From Nitrospirota bacterium (GTDB taxonomy: Bacteria > Nitrospirota > Thermodesulfovibrionia > UBA6902): a DNA stretch of 64,000 nucleotides. Where the stretch lies: NCBI GenBank assembly GCA_016207885.1, contig JACQZE010000025.1, positions 1 to 64,000 on the forward strand. Direction: 5' to 3'. A program made the translations under genes and the position numbers. The first letter of the stretch is position 1. Every line of letters begins with the position of its first letter. The notes below the pieces were generated by a model, which saw only the letters and a program-made list of their open reading frames with translations, had not been told where the DNA came from and made no database searches. Below, piece after piece: positions 42,809-51,840 of the stretch.

Positions 42809-44326
42809 TTGGAATTAATAGACAAGATAGAAGATGAAGAGATAGAGTTCTCGCTGCTTCAGGACCTTCCGCTGCATTTCGTAAAAGGCAATCTCGTCCT
42901 GCCTCTTAAACGCCAGGACGGAGAACTTCTGGCTGCAGTATCAGACAACCGCGGCCTGTCCGCTCTCAGAGACCTTTCAAGAAACCTCGGCCTGAAACCG
43001 CATCCTGTCATGGCGAGCAAAGAGATGATCCTTAACGCGATAAACAGGATATACAGCAGGACAAGCACGGTTGATAAAGTAATGGGAGATATCAAAGGCG
43101 AAGACCTGTCAATGATAGCAACCGAATTTGAATCGCCAAAAGACCTTCTTGAGCTGACCGAAGAAGCGCCCATCACCCGCCTTATCAACGCGCTTTTATT
43201 AGAGGCTGTTAAAGAGCGCGCAAGTGACATTCATATCGAGCCGTACGAAAAAGGTGTTGAGGTGCGGCTTAGGGTGGATGGCATACTGAGAAGGATACTC
43301 TCTCCTCCCAAGATAGTCCAGGAAGCGCTCATATCAAGAGTAAAGATCATCGCCAATCTTGATATCGCGGAGAAGCGGCTTCCTCAGGACGGAAGGATAA
43401 AGCTGCTGGTCGGCGGCAAGGATATAGATATAAGGGTCTCAATAATCCCGACGGCGCTTGGTGAGAGGGCTGTTCTCAGGCTGCTTGACAGGCAGGCAGG
43501 GGTTATGAGCCTTGAGGCGCTGGGACTGGCCGACTCGTTGCTGAACTCATTTAAAGATGCCCTCGCAAGGCAGAATGGGATAATACTGGTCACCGGCCCC
43601 ACCGGCTCTGGCAAGACCACGACTCTGTACGGGTCGCTTCTTAAGCTGAATACTGAGGAGAGAAATATCATTACTGTCGAAGACCCGGTTGAATACCAGC
43701 TGACCGGCATAGGCCAGATGCATGTTAATCCAAAGATCGGCCTCACATTCGCATCCGGGCTGCGCGCTATCCTCAGGCAGGATCCTGACATCATGATGGT
43801 CGGAGAGATAAGAGACCTTGAGACCGCTGAGATAGCTGTCCATGCCTCGCTTACAGGACACCTTGTACTGAGCACGCTTCATACAAACGACGCTCCAAGC
43901 GCGCTGACGAGGCTTATCGACATGGGGATAGAGCCGTTTCTTGTAGCATCCTCTCTTGTGTGCGTACTTGCGCAAAGGCTTGTAAGGGTTATATGCCCGC
44001 ACTGCAAAGAAGCATATGTTCCGACTGCGCAGGAGATCGCTTATCTGAATGTAGAGCCGCCTCCTATCTCCCTTTATCGTGGAAAAGGCTGTGACAAGTG
44101 CCTTGGCAAGGGCTACCTCGGCAGGACAGGCATATATGAACTGCTCGAGATCACACCTGAAGTCAGGAAGATGACTGTCGAGAGGAAAGACGCCCAGAGT
44201 ATCAGGAGCCGCGCCATGAGTTCAGGCTTCAAGGTGCTCAAGGACAATGCTGTGCAGAAGGTCATGCGCGGCATAACCACGATCGAAGAGGTCTTGAGAG
44301 TAACACAGAAAGATATCGAGGAGTGA
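42809..44326 (+). CDS. gspE: T2SS-2 assembly ATPase GspE
   Basis: 505 residues from a TTG start (GGAG eight bases upstream). Compact N-terminal domain (about 1-90), then the ATPase: ASDIHIEPYEKGVEVRLRVD, Walker A GPTGSGKTTT, EDPVEYQLTGIGQ, the GEIRDLETAEIAVHASLTGH box and a zinc tetracysteine (CPHC, CDKC). It is about 70 residues shorter than the first system's GspE, lacking one N-terminal subdomain, which suggests a different GspL contact. Confidence 0.94.
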   Translation: MELIDKIEDEEIEFSLLQDLPLHFVKGNLVLPLKRQDGELLAAVSDNRGLSALRDLSRNLGLKPHPVMASKEMILNAINRIYSRTSTVDKVMGDIKGEDLSMIATEFESPKDLLELTEEAPITRLINALLLEAVKERASDIHIEPYEKGVEVRLRVDGILRRILSPPKIVQEALISRVKIIANLDIAEKRLPQDGRIKLLVGGKDIDIRVSIIPTALGERAVLRLLDRQAGVMSLEALGLADSLLNSFKDALARQNGIILVTGPTGSGKTTTLYGSLLKLNTEERNIITVEDPVEYQLTGIGQMHVNPKIGLTFASGLRAILRQDPDIMMVGEIRDLETAEIAVHASLTGHLVLSTLHTNDAPSALTRLIDMGIEPFLVASSLVCVLAQRLVRVICPHCKEAYVPTAQEIAYLNVEPPPISLYRGKGCDKCLGKGYLGRTGIYELLEITPEVRKMTVERKDAQSIRSRAMSSGFKVLKDNAVQKVMRGITTIEEVLRVTQKDIEE

Positions 44327-44374
44327 CAATCAGCGGGAGGTATCTCTTTTCTCGCCTGATCCATCAATAATAAA

Positions 44375-45550
44375 ATGCCGGTATTCAAATATCGTGGTTA
44401 TAATAAAGCGGGTTCAGAGATCACCGGGGTCATTGAGGCAGACGGCCAGAGAGATGCCGCATTCAAGATCAAGGCAGGCGGCATACTCCCGAGAGAGATA
44501 ACTGAATCTTTCATCGCAGGCAAAAAAAGCCTCTTCAGAAGATACACTCCCATAAACCTCCCTTCGATAACACGGAGCCTTTCAATATCACTTTCCGCAG
44601 GCGTGCCTCTGATAGACGCCCTCAGGGCGATAGCCACAGAACAAAGGGGCGTCTGGAGCGGAATTCTCATTGATATTAAAGAACAGGTCACTGCAGGTGC
44701 GTCGCTCTCCAAGGCGATGCAGGCGTACGGCGATATATTTCCGGAATTTTATACGGGCATGGTCGCAGCCGGAGAGAGCAGCGGTAAACTGCCCGAGGTT
44801 CTGCTGAAGCTTTCGGATTTCCTTGAAACGGACGCCAAGATAAAGAGCAAGGTACAGACATCGCTGATATACCCGCTCTTCATGGCAGCGGTAGGCATCA
44901 TAGTCGTAACATTCCTCTTTATCTTTGTTGTGCCGAAGATAACCAAAATATTTGAGAACACCCAGGCCGCTCTTCCGTTGATCACAAGAATACTGATATT
45001 AATAAGCAAAGTCTTTCAGAATTTCTGGTGGCTCTTATTAATGCTTGCAGGCGGGCTTGTATTTTTGTACAAGAAGGCGAAGGAATCCAAAAGAGAGCTT
45101 ATTGATGCGATGCTCCTGAAAGACCCGACAGGCATATTCATGAGCCTTTACATGATGAGGTTCTCAATGACCATGTCATTCCTCCTTTCAGGCGGCCTGC
45201 CTATTCTCAAGGCGATGCGGCTCACATCACGCGCCATCGGAAATATCAGGTTGAAGAACAATATACTGGCTGCAGAAGAATCCATATCCCACGGAGCCAG
45301 CCTCTCCAACAGCCTGAAGGATTTTCCGCCGACTATTCTGCAGATAATATCCACGGGTGAACAGACCGGACGGCTCTCTGAGGTATTAAAAAAGATAGCA
45401 GATTCATATGAAGCGGAATTTGATCAGAGGCTGCAGCGCGTGATCGCCCTGCTTGAGCCCTGCCTGATACTTTTCATGGGGCTTGTGGTCGGATTTATTG
45501 TAATAGCCGTGCTTCTGCCTATCTTCGAGCTTAACCAACTGATAAAATAA
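44375..45550 (+). CDS. gspF: T2SS-2 inner-membrane platform protein GspF
   Basis: 391 residues. 'MPVFKYRGYNKAGSEITGVI' start typical of GspF, two GspF domains, membrane segments at about 165-190, 208-230 and 365-388 ('LILFMGLVVGFIVIAVLLPI'). The 48-base gap to gspE has no strong Shine-Dalgarno. Paralogous to the first system's GspF. Confidence 0.93.
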   Translation: MPVFKYRGYNKAGSEITGVIEADGQRDAAFKIKAGGILPREITESFIAGKKSLFRRYTPINLPSITRSLSISLSAGVPLIDALRAIATEQRGVWSGILIDIKEQVTAGASLSKAMQAYGDIFPEFYTGMVAAGESSGKLPEVLLKLSDFLETDAKIKSKVQTSLIYPLFMAAVGIIVVTFLFIFVVPKITKIFENTQAALPLITRILILISKVFQNFWWLLLMLAGGLVFLYKKAKESKRELIDAMLLKDPTGIFMSLYMMRFSMTMSFLLSGGLPILKAMRLTSRAIGNIRLKNNILAAEESISHGASLSNSLKDFPPTILQIISTGEQTGRLSEVLKKIADSYEAEFDQRLQRVIALLEPCLILFMGLVVGFIVIAVLLPIFELNQLIK

Positions 45551-45577
45551 ATATATATATTTGAAGGAGCATCTGAA

Positions 45578-46042
45578 ATGCAAAACAAAAAAACAGAAGA
45601 GCCTGAAATGAAAAATCCGGCAAGGGCCGGCTTCACTCTTATCGAGCTGATGGTCGTTATAGTCATCCTGAGCGTGCTCGCCATGTTCATCGCTCCGCGC
45701 CTTATAGGCAGAACCGATGATGCGAAGGTGGTTGAGGCAAAGGTGCAGATAAGGAATTTTGAGACAGCCTTAAAGCTCTTCAAGATAGACAATAATTTTT
45801 ACCCCACCACTGAACAGGGGCTCCAGGCGCTCATTACACAGCCGGCCATCGGAAGGACTGCTGATAATTACAGGCCCGGAGGATATCTGGAATCAAATAG
45901 AATGAAACCGGATCCATGGGGATTTGAATATGTTTATATCTCTCCGGGGCTGCAGAACGACTATGACATCATCTCTTACGGCGCGGACGGCCAGCCCGGC
46001 GGCGAGGGTTATGACGCGGACATCATCAACTGGGAGATGTAA
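45578..46042 (+). CDS. gspG: T2SS-2 major pseudopilin GspG
   Basis: 154 residues. Long leader (MQNKKTEEPEMKNPARAG) cut before FTLIELMVVIVILSV, Glu+5; C-terminal GspG signature 'NFYPTTEQGLQAL', 'DPWGFEYVYISPGLQNDYDI', 'SYGADGQPGGEGYDADIINW' with calcium-binding acids. GAAGGAG precedes the ATG; a Met ten codons later (45608) is an alternative giving a shorter leader. Confidence 0.94.
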   Translation: MQNKKTEEPEMKNPARAGFTLIELMVVIVILSVLAMFIAPRLIGRTDDAKVVEAKVQIRNFETALKLFKIDNNFYPTTEQGLQALITQPAIGRTADNYRPGGYLESNRMKPDPWGFEYVYISPGLQNDYDIISYGADGQPGGEGYDADIINWEM

Positions 46043-46068
46043 GAACAACACTAAGAGTTAAATTCCAA

Positions 46069-46530
46069 ATGAAGAATGAGAACTACGGTTTCACATTACT
46101 CGAATTAATCGTCGTAATATTCATAATATCATTGGCCACGGCATTGATAATGCCTTCATTCATTCAGTCTCCCGAGAGCGCGCTTAAGTCCGAGGCAAAA
46201 CATATAAGCAGCACGATGAGATATGTTTACGACCAGGCTATGGGAAGAAAAGAGGCTTATCTCTTCAGGATAAACCCTGAAGACAGCTCATGGGGCTTTG
46301 AAGGCAGTTCAGAGAAAAAGGTGTTCAAGGCAAAAGAGGATGTGAAGTTCAAGGATGTATTAATACCTTCAGCCGGCGAGCTGACGACAAAAGAGGTAAC
46401 TGTTAAGTTCGGCCCGCTCGGGCCTGAAGAACCAATAGTGCTCCATCTTATAAGCAGCGATACAGAGTATACAGTCATCTTTAACAATCTGAACGGCAAG
46501 AGCAAAATAGTTGAAGGCTATATTCTTTAA
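46069..46530 (+). CDS. gspH: T2SS-2 minor pseudopilin GspH
   Basis: 153 residues. Leader MKNENYG, then FTLLELIVVIFIISLATALI with Glu+5, and a GspH-like beta domain ('HISSTMRYVYDQAMGRKEAY'). Its end overlaps the gspI start by 20 bases, so translation is coupled. Confidence 0.85.
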   Translation: MKNENYGFTLLELIVVIFIISLATALIMPSFIQSPESALKSEAKHISSTMRYVYDQAMGRKEAYLFRINPEDSSWGFEGSSEKKVFKAKEDVKFKDVLIPSAGELTTKEVTVKFGPLGPEEPIVLHLISSDTEYTVIFNNLNGKSKIVEGYIL

Positions 46531-46870
46531 AAATATAACAGGCTTCACCCTGCTTGAGGTGATGATCGCGCTTGCTATCATCGGAGCGACGCTCACAGTA
46601 TCTCTTTACACCGTAAATTATCATGCTCAGGTATCTTCTGATAACGCATTAAAGACGCAGATGCTGCTGCAAGCCAAAGAGCAACTGGGGATACTGGAAC
46701 TCGAAAGACAGGAGTCAACCGGCGTTATAGAGGGAACCGATTTTTCCTATGAAAGCACCATAGGCAGTTCAGGATTTGATGAGATAGTTGAACTAAAGAC
46801 CGTTATAAAAGGCTATGGCAAAGAGTTCCTGCTCAGAAAGCTTGCGGTAAAGAAAGACGGCCAAAGATGA
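46511..46870 (+). CDS. gspI: T2SS-2 minor pseudopilin GspI
   Basis: 119 residues from a TTG start inside gspH. Leader MKAIFFKNITG cut before FTLLEVMIALAIIGATL, Glu+5; short GspI domain with 'LLQAKEQLGILELERQES'. Overlaps gspJ by four bases (ATGA). Confidence 0.86.
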   Translation: MKAIFFKNITGFTLLEVMIALAIIGATLTVSLYTVNYHAQVSSDNALKTQMLLQAKEQLGILELERQESTGVIEGTDFSYESTIGSSGFDEIVELKTVIKGYGKEFLLRKLAVKKDGQR

Positions 46871-47493
46871 GAAGATACCGGCAGCCTGATAAGAATGGTT
46901 TCACGATCATCGAGCTGCTCGTCAGCCTTGCCATACTGGTTATCGTTCTCGGCGCGGTCTACGCTACATTCTTTTCCATACAGCGCGCGCTCGACAGATT
47001 CAACAACATATCCATGAAATATCATGAGGCAAGGACAGCCCTTGATATAATGAGGCGCGAGATAGAGAGTTCGTATTTTGATCCCAGCAATCCCGGTGAT
47101 GAAGCCAAAACAGGAACGAGGCCGCAATTCTCTTTTAAAGACAAGGACATATTCGGCAAGGATTCGTCAGACCTGAACCTTACATCATTCTCATTAACAG
47201 GTATCGCGTTAAATATCTCCTACCGTATTGAAGCGGAAGACGGGAGCCTCAAGCTCATGAAACAGGAGAGCCAGACCTTTCAGCCGTCAAAAGGGTATAC
47301 GCTCGAAATGATGAACGGGATAGAGAGTTTTACAGTGGAGGCGTCATTCCAAAGAAAATGGGTCAAGGTGTGGGATGCTGAGCAGACCGGTAAATTACCC
47401 GACATGCTTAGGATAACCATAGCCTTTGATGACAACGGGAAGATCGTGAGCCTGAGTGAGTATGCAAGGCCGGTGATCGGAATGAAGTTATGA
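46867..47493 (+). CDS. gspJ: T2SS-2 minor pseudopilin GspJ
   Basis: 208 residues. Leader MRRYRQPDKNG cut before FTIIELLVSLAILVIVL, Glu+5; GspJ globular domain ('ARTALDIMRREIESSYFDPS', 'GIESFTVEASFQRKWVKVWD'). Overlaps gspK by four bases (ATGA). Confidence 0.9.
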   Translation: MRRYRQPDKNGFTIIELLVSLAILVIVLGAVYATFFSIQRALDRFNNISMKYHEARTALDIMRREIESSYFDPSNPGDEAKTGTRPQFSFKDKDIFGKDSSDLNLTSFSLTGIALNISYRIEAEDGSLKLMKQESQTFQPSKGYTLEMMNGIESFTVEASFQRKWVKVWDAEQTGKLPDMLRITIAFDDNGKIVSLSEYARPVIGMKL

Positions 47494-48380
47494 AAAAGAG
47501 AAACCCGAACATATTTTTTGAATGTCTAAACCATCGCAATAAGAAAGGCTCGGCCCTCGTGATAGTCCTGCTTCTGGTTGCGCTGATAACAGCCCTGGTC
47601 GTGGAATTCGCGTATGAGATATATACCGACACTTCTTCTGTGGCAAACTGGGTAGATTCTCAGAGGGCTTCGCTCATAGCAAAGTCAGGCCAGTCGTTCA
47701 GTTCGGAGTTCATGAAAGAGGTCAGAGGTTATGATTATACCCACACAAAGGAGATAGCGCTCCCGGTCCCGATAGATTTCGGCGCTGACAGCTCTCTTGT
47801 TCTAAAGGCAGAAGACGAGAATTCAAAATTCAATATAAATAAAATTACTGACCCGCAGTATCTTGATATCTTGAAAAGGATGCTCCAATACCTTAATATA
47901 AACACCAACCTCGCTGATTCCATAGCCGACTGGATAGACGCCGACAGCGAGCCAAGGCCGGGAGGTTCTGAAGATAAAGCAAAGAACGCGCCTTTATGGA
48001 GCGTAGATGAAGTTAAATATATTAAAGGCATGGATACGGAAACTTTTAATAAATTATCCCCTTTCATCACAGCTTATGGAGATGGTTTAATAAATATAAA
48101 TACAGCAAGCCTGACGATATTAATGAGCCTTCATCCTGAGATGACAGAGCCTATGGCAAATAATATAATCAGTTACAGGGAGTCCGAACCTTTTAAAAGC
48201 AGCAGCCTTCCTCAGAATCTGTCACTTCCGGAAAGTGTCAGATCAGGGCTGGTAGGTAAAATAACTGTAAAGAGCAGCTACTTCAGGATATACTCTATTG
48301 CAAGGTCTCATGAGATAACAAGGATAATCGAAAGTGTAATGGATACATCACTGAAAGTGCGTTACTGGAGAGAGGGATAA
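47490..48380 (+). CDS. gspK: T2SS-2 minor pseudopilin GspK
   Basis: 296 residues. Prepilin-like N-terminus 'NKKGSALVIVLLLVALITAL', without Glu+5 as usual for GspK, then 'NSKFNINKITDPQYLDILKR', 'LADSIADWIDADSEPRPGG' and 'GLININTASLTILMSLHPEM', the GspK/helix-hairpin-helix pattern. Tip component of the pseudopilus. Confidence 0.9.
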   Translation: MKKRNPNIFFECLNHRNKKGSALVIVLLLVALITALVVEFAYEIYTDTSSVANWVDSQRASLIAKSGQSFSSEFMKEVRGYDYTHTKEIALPVPIDFGADSSLVLKAEDENSKFNINKITDPQYLDILKRMLQYLNINTNLADSIADWIDADSEPRPGGSEDKAKNAPLWSVDEVKYIKGMDTETFNKLSPFITAYGDGLININTASLTILMSLHPEMTEPMANNIISYRESEPFKSSSLPQNLSLPESVRSGLVGKITVKSSYFRIYSIARSHEITRIIESVMDTSLKVRYWREG

Positions 48381-48381
48381 G

Positions 48382-49443
48382 TTGAAGATAGGATTTGCTG
48401 ACTGGACAGGCGAAGAACTGCACTTATATACCTTTCAGAAAAAGGGCAGCAGCCTGATACTTGAGAACACAAGGTCCATCCCTGTTCAAGGTGAGTTAGA
48501 GCAGAGCGCTTTAGCATCGCTGAAGACATCCGGCATGAGTTATCTATATCTGAGCCTCCCAGCTTCTTTTCTCTCTCTGCGTGAACTTGAATTCCCGTTT
48601 GCTGATGAAAAGAAGATATCAGACACCATCGCTTATGAGCTGGAGGGCCTGCTCTTAGGCGATACTTCAGGCTACTGTATAGACCATATCGTTACATCAT
48701 CCTCTGATACCGGCAGCAAAGTGCTTGCGGTCTGCATGGAAAAGACAAGGCTTGACGCCATAATCAGGACATTTACAGCCGCAGGCCTTGAGCCGAAGGT
48801 GATTACATCATTAGACATGAGGATCAGCGGAAATGATTATGACCGTATCCTTCAGGGGGAGACACAGGATGAAGAGATAAGAGCGAATGCGGCAAAAGAA
48901 GAACTTGTCCATCCGTCCATTAACATAAGAAGAGGCGAGCTGTCATTCACAGGCGACATTGAGAGATTTGTAAGGATCTCTAATTTATCCGCTCTGCTGA
49001 TCCTCCTCTTATTAATAATATCCGGAGTGAACCTTACGCTCAAATATAAACTCCTGTGCAGAGAACACAACATGCTCCTAAGCCAGGTGGAAGGGGCTTT
49101 CAGAAGCGCTTTCCCTGAAGACACAAAGGTCGTTGACATCACCAGGCAGTTCACTTCAAATGTCAATATACTGAAGAACAAGAAAGCAATGCTCGCCGGC
49201 ATAGCGCCGCTCGATATGCTGGGCAGGATCACTGATATCACAAACGACCTTGCCACATTGGACGAGATAAGGGCGGACGGAGACAACATTGTCATCAAGG
49301 GCATCGTGCCGGCATTTAAAGATGTTGAGGCGCTGAAGAACTCGCTATCTGCATCATTTAATAATGTGAGCGTGACCGACTCCACATCAACTACAGGCGA
49401 CAAGATAAGCTTCACTATAGTTATGAAGGAGAAGGCGTCATGA
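48382..49443 (+). CDS. gspL: T2SS-2 GspL-like inner-membrane protein
   Basis: 353 residues from a TTG start one base after the gspK stop. N-terminal actin-like part ('SYLYLSLPASFLSLRELEFP', 'IAYELEGLLLGDTSGYCIDH'), which is shorter than in the first system (about 150 residues before a linker). Membrane helix about 200-218 (LSALLILLLLIISGVNLTL), and a PilN-like periplasmic domain with a ferredoxin-like end ('LDEIRADGDNIVIKGIVPAF'). Overlaps gspM by four bases. Confidence 0.84.
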   Translation: MKIGFADWTGEELHLYTFQKKGSSLILENTRSIPVQGELEQSALASLKTSGMSYLYLSLPASFLSLRELEFPFADEKKISDTIAYELEGLLLGDTSGYCIDHIVTSSSDTGSKVLAVCMEKTRLDAIIRTFTAAGLEPKVITSLDMRISGNDYDRILQGETQDEEIRANAAKEELVHPSINIRRGELSFTGDIERFVRISNLSALLILLLLIISGVNLTLKYKLLCREHNMLLSQVEGAFRSAFPEDTKVVDITRQFTSNVNILKNKKAMLAGIAPLDMLGRITDITNDLATLDEIRADGDNIVIKGIVPAFKDVEALKNSLSASFNNVSVTDSTSTTGDKISFTIVMKEKAS

Positions 49444-49958
49444 AAAAAGATTATATGAACCTCATCCTTTCCAATAAAAAATCAGTCGTACTTGTTGCAG
49501 CCATCATAGCGGCTTTTATTTATCTTATTGTTATTTCAACGCATATAAGCAGTGTTACCAAAAAGAGAGATACGCTCAAAACCCAGCTTGGGGAACTGAA
49601 CTCATTAGGCTCCGGCATTATGGAGATCAAGCAGATGGTTGAAAGCAAAGAGAGGAAGATAGCTTCAGCAAGCCCCAAAGGCGTAGTCGCAACCCTTGAC
49701 GAGATACTCACCAGCCTGAGCATGAAAGCTGAGAAACTTAAACCCGCAGATAAAAAAAGAGCCGATGAGTATGTTGAAGAGAACGCTGAACTTGAAATCA
49801 AGAATATAGACCTCAATGGAATAGTAAACCTTCTCTACAAGATCGATTCAGCCACTGAACCGATGAAGGTCAAATCAATAGATATGCAGACTACATTTGC
49901 AAACAAGGATATCTTCAGCCTGAACCTCACGGTCTCACTCCTTTCCAAGGCGCAATAG
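49440..49958 (+). CDS. gspM: T2SS-2 GspM-like protein
   Basis: 172 residues. Short cytoplasmic end, membrane helix (about 14-34, SVVLVAAIIAAFIYLIVIST), coiled coil (about 38-75) and a periplasmic ferredoxin-like domain ('LEIKNIDLNGIVNLLYKIDS'). Same layout as PilO/GspM. Partner of GspL. Confidence 0.82.
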   Translation: MKKDYMNLILSNKKSVVLVAAIIAAFIYLIVISTHISSVTKKRDTLKTQLGELNSLGSGIMEIKQMVESKERKIASASPKGVVATLDEILTSLSMKAEKLKPADKKRADEYVEENAELEIKNIDLNGIVNLLYKIDSATEPMKVKSIDMQTTFANKDIFSLNLTVSLLSKAQ

Positions 49959-49975
49959 GCCGGGCCATAATCCTC

Positions 49976-50761
49976 ATGAGAAGATCTCTCATTTTTTTAT
50001 ATTCATCAGCAGCTATAATTATCTTCACCATTCTCATATGGTACTTCTCAGTTCCCGATAACCTTATAAAAGAAAATATAGAACAAAGAATATCAAGATC
50101 AATAGGCGCGAATACCGGTGTTAAGATAACAGGGCTGGAGAAAGGGCTTTTTTTCTCTATCCATCTTGATGATCTCGCCATATATAAAGGAGCCGCCCAT
50201 ATCATAAATGCCTCTGATATTTCGGTGCAGATGAATCCATTGTATTTGTATAAAGGGGATATCGGCCTTGACCTGAACGGCAAAATCGGAGGCGGCCATA
50301 TAAACGGAATTTTTAAAGAAGCAGACAAAGGCGTTATAAAAGCAGATGGTATAGATCTCAGTTCACTCCAATATCTTAAAGGCCTCGGCATTAATTGCAG
50401 CGGTATCCTCTCTTCAGAGACGATATTGGCTAACAACTCCTCAGAAACAAAGTTCACAGTCACAGGACTCAGCATGAAAGGCGGGGCGCTGGATATACTG
50501 CCGCTGATAAATTCATTTACGAAAGCACAGGGCTTGATAATAGCGGATAAAAAACAGATCACCGTCACATCCCTTAGCCTTGAAGGTGACAAAGGATATG
50601 CCCGAGCAAAAGGCAAGATAGTGAACGGCAATGCAGATATGGTATTTGAGCTTATGCCTGAATTCAACAGGCTTGAAGAGTTTGAGAAGATGCTGATCAA
50701 GCAGTATGAGACTTCCCCGGGATATTACGTCTTTCCATACAGAGGGAAACTCTCAATATAA
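49976..50761 (+). CDS. gspN: T2SS-2 GspN-like protein
   Basis: 261 residues. N-terminal membrane helix (about 7-25), then a beta-rich AsmA/GspN-like periplasmic domain ('ISRSIGANTGVKITGLEKGL', 'GALDILPLINSFTKAQGLII'). Last gene of the second operon; the first T2SS has no gspN. It converges on the flavoprotein gene with nine bases between the stops and no visible terminator. GspN is dispensable in several T2SS. Confidence 0.75.
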   Translation: MRRSLIFLYSSAAIIIFTILIWYFSVPDNLIKENIEQRISRSIGANTGVKITGLEKGLFFSIHLDDLAIYKGAAHIINASDISVQMNPLYLYKGDIGLDLNGKIGGGHINGIFKEADKGVIKADGIDLSSLQYLKGLGINCSGILSSETILANNSSETKFTVTGLSMKGGALDILPLINSFTKAQGLIIADKKQITVTSLSLEGDKGYARAKGKIVNGNADMVFELMPEFNRLEEFEKMLIKQYETSPGYYVFPYRGKLSI

Positions 50762-50770
50762 ACTGTACCA

Positions 50771-51340
50771 TTAAGATACGAGCTTCCTGCCTGCTTCAAA
50801 AGCATCCTTCAATGCAGTGGGGTGGCTCGTTATCGCGCCATTAGCGTCAACTTGAGGATAACAAAGCACATCATGTTCAGGCACATTGATCGTCCTGAAA
50901 AAAGCGGTCGCCGTTGCGTCACAGCATTTAAAACCGATCTCCTTCTTCATCCCGCCGACGAGCATCAATAATCCCTTCCTGCCGTTCTCACCTGCAGGTA
51001 TCGGCCTCTTAAGCAGATACTTCTCGCACCAGAAAGACTGGCACCTGTCTATCAATGCCTTGATCTGGGCCGTAAGGCCGAAGAAAAAAACCGGCGAGGC
51101 GATGATAAACCTGTCCCCTCCGCGGATCGCCCTGTAAACCTTCTCCATATCGTCATCAACCGCGCATATCCCTGCCTCATTACATCCTCCGCAGTTAAGG
51201 CACGGGGATATCTTCATCCTGCTTGGCCTGAATACCGTAACAGAATGCCCTTCTGCCTCAATGGCGCGAATCGCCTCATTAAGAAGAAGCTCTGAATTGC
51301 CTTTAACCCTCGGACTTCCCAAGAAAGCTACAACCTTCAT
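50771..51340 (-). CDS. Iron-sulfur flavoprotein / NADPH-dependent FMN reductase family
   Basis: 189 residues. Flavodoxin-like fold with FMN phosphate loop 'GSPRVKGNSELLL' and the compact cluster motif CLNCGGCNEAGIC (C-x2-C-x2-C-x5-C) characteristic of iron-sulfur flavoproteins (Isf) of anaerobes. A second Cys pair 'FKCCDATA' lies near residue 140. It probably transfers electrons from ferredoxin or NAD(P)H; in Isf proteins, O2 or H2O2 reduction has been described. The substrate here is unknown. Confidence 0.87.
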   Translation of the reverse strand: MKVVAFLGSPRVKGNSELLLNEAIRAIEAEGHSVTVFRPSRMKISPCLNCGGCNEAGICAVDDDMEKVYRAIRGGDRFIIASPVFFFGLTAQIKALIDRCQSFWCEKYLLKRPIPAGENGRKGLLMLVGGMKKEIGFKCCDATATAFFRTINVPEHDVLCYPQVDANGAITSHPTALKDAFEAGRKLVS

Positions 51341-51375
51341 GGATTATATTAATCTATTTCGCTGTAAATCTTCCT

Positions 51376-51407
51376 ATCTCTGTCATTTCGACTGAAGGGA
51401 GAAATCT
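51376..51407. repeat. Dispersed intergenic repeat 'TGTCATTTCGA..GAAGGGAGAAATC'
   Basis: TCTGTCATTTCGACTGAAGG followed by GAGAAATCTT. This is a very common intergenic element in many environmental bacterial genomes (recalled, not searched). Only one copy in the window. Confidence 0.5.
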
Positions 51408-51479
51408 TATTATCCCCTCTATCAAGACCAACAGTAGGTGCTTTAAACAGGGGATAAAGGGGATGAGTTATTTTTCTTG

Positions 51480-51519
51480 CACCCTCTCACTTGAGGGGAG
51501 AGGGCTGGGGTGAGGGTGA
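51480..51519. repeat. Palindromic intergenic repeat (CCCTCTC...GAGAGGG)
   Basis: CACCCTCTCACTTGAGGGG then AGAGGGCTGGGGTGAGGGTG: a hairpin (CCCTCTC 51482-51488 with GAGAGGG 51498-51504) followed by a G-run tail resembling the tail of the elements at 9.63 kb and in larC. Confidence 0.6.
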
Positions 51520-51535
51520 ATAATCATTTCCTCTG

Positions 51536-51581
51536 CCGTCATTCTGGCTTGCCTGCCTGCCGGTAGGCATGATCCGGAATC
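51536..51581. repeat. Composite 'GTCATTCTGGCTT..CCGGAATC' repeat
   Basis: The two halves GTCATTCTGGCTT and GATCCGGAATC of a common intergenic palindrome are split by a second palindrome, TGCCTGCCGGTAGGCA. This looks like one mobile repeat nested in another. Confidence 0.5.
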
Positions 51582-51840
51582 GTTTAACTACACTACTATA
51601 TTTTGTGCTTGTGTTTTCTTATTCATACAACTATGATATTCATATTCCAGCAAATACGGACGGCAGTATACTAATTGTTAGCAATAAAAAATATAATGCG
51701 CAGCAATAAGAACGGGGAGAGTTAATGATAAAGCAAGCACAGCATCTGAACATTATCTCAATTGCTACAAATCCACTTTAATTATTCCTCTGACCCTATG
51801 GAATAATAAAGTTGGGAAGAAGTTCATAAATAAATTCAAG

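Larger units (their letters stand above)
51341..51840. other. Gene-free 500-bp block of intergenic repeats
   Basis: No coding sequence is supported here. The left half is built of palindromic dispersed repeats (listed separately), plus an inverted pair TTATCCCCT (51410-51418) / AGGGGATAA (51449-51457). The right half (51600-51840) is A/T-rich with nothing recognisable. It marks the left edge of the accessory region. Confidence 0.6.
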
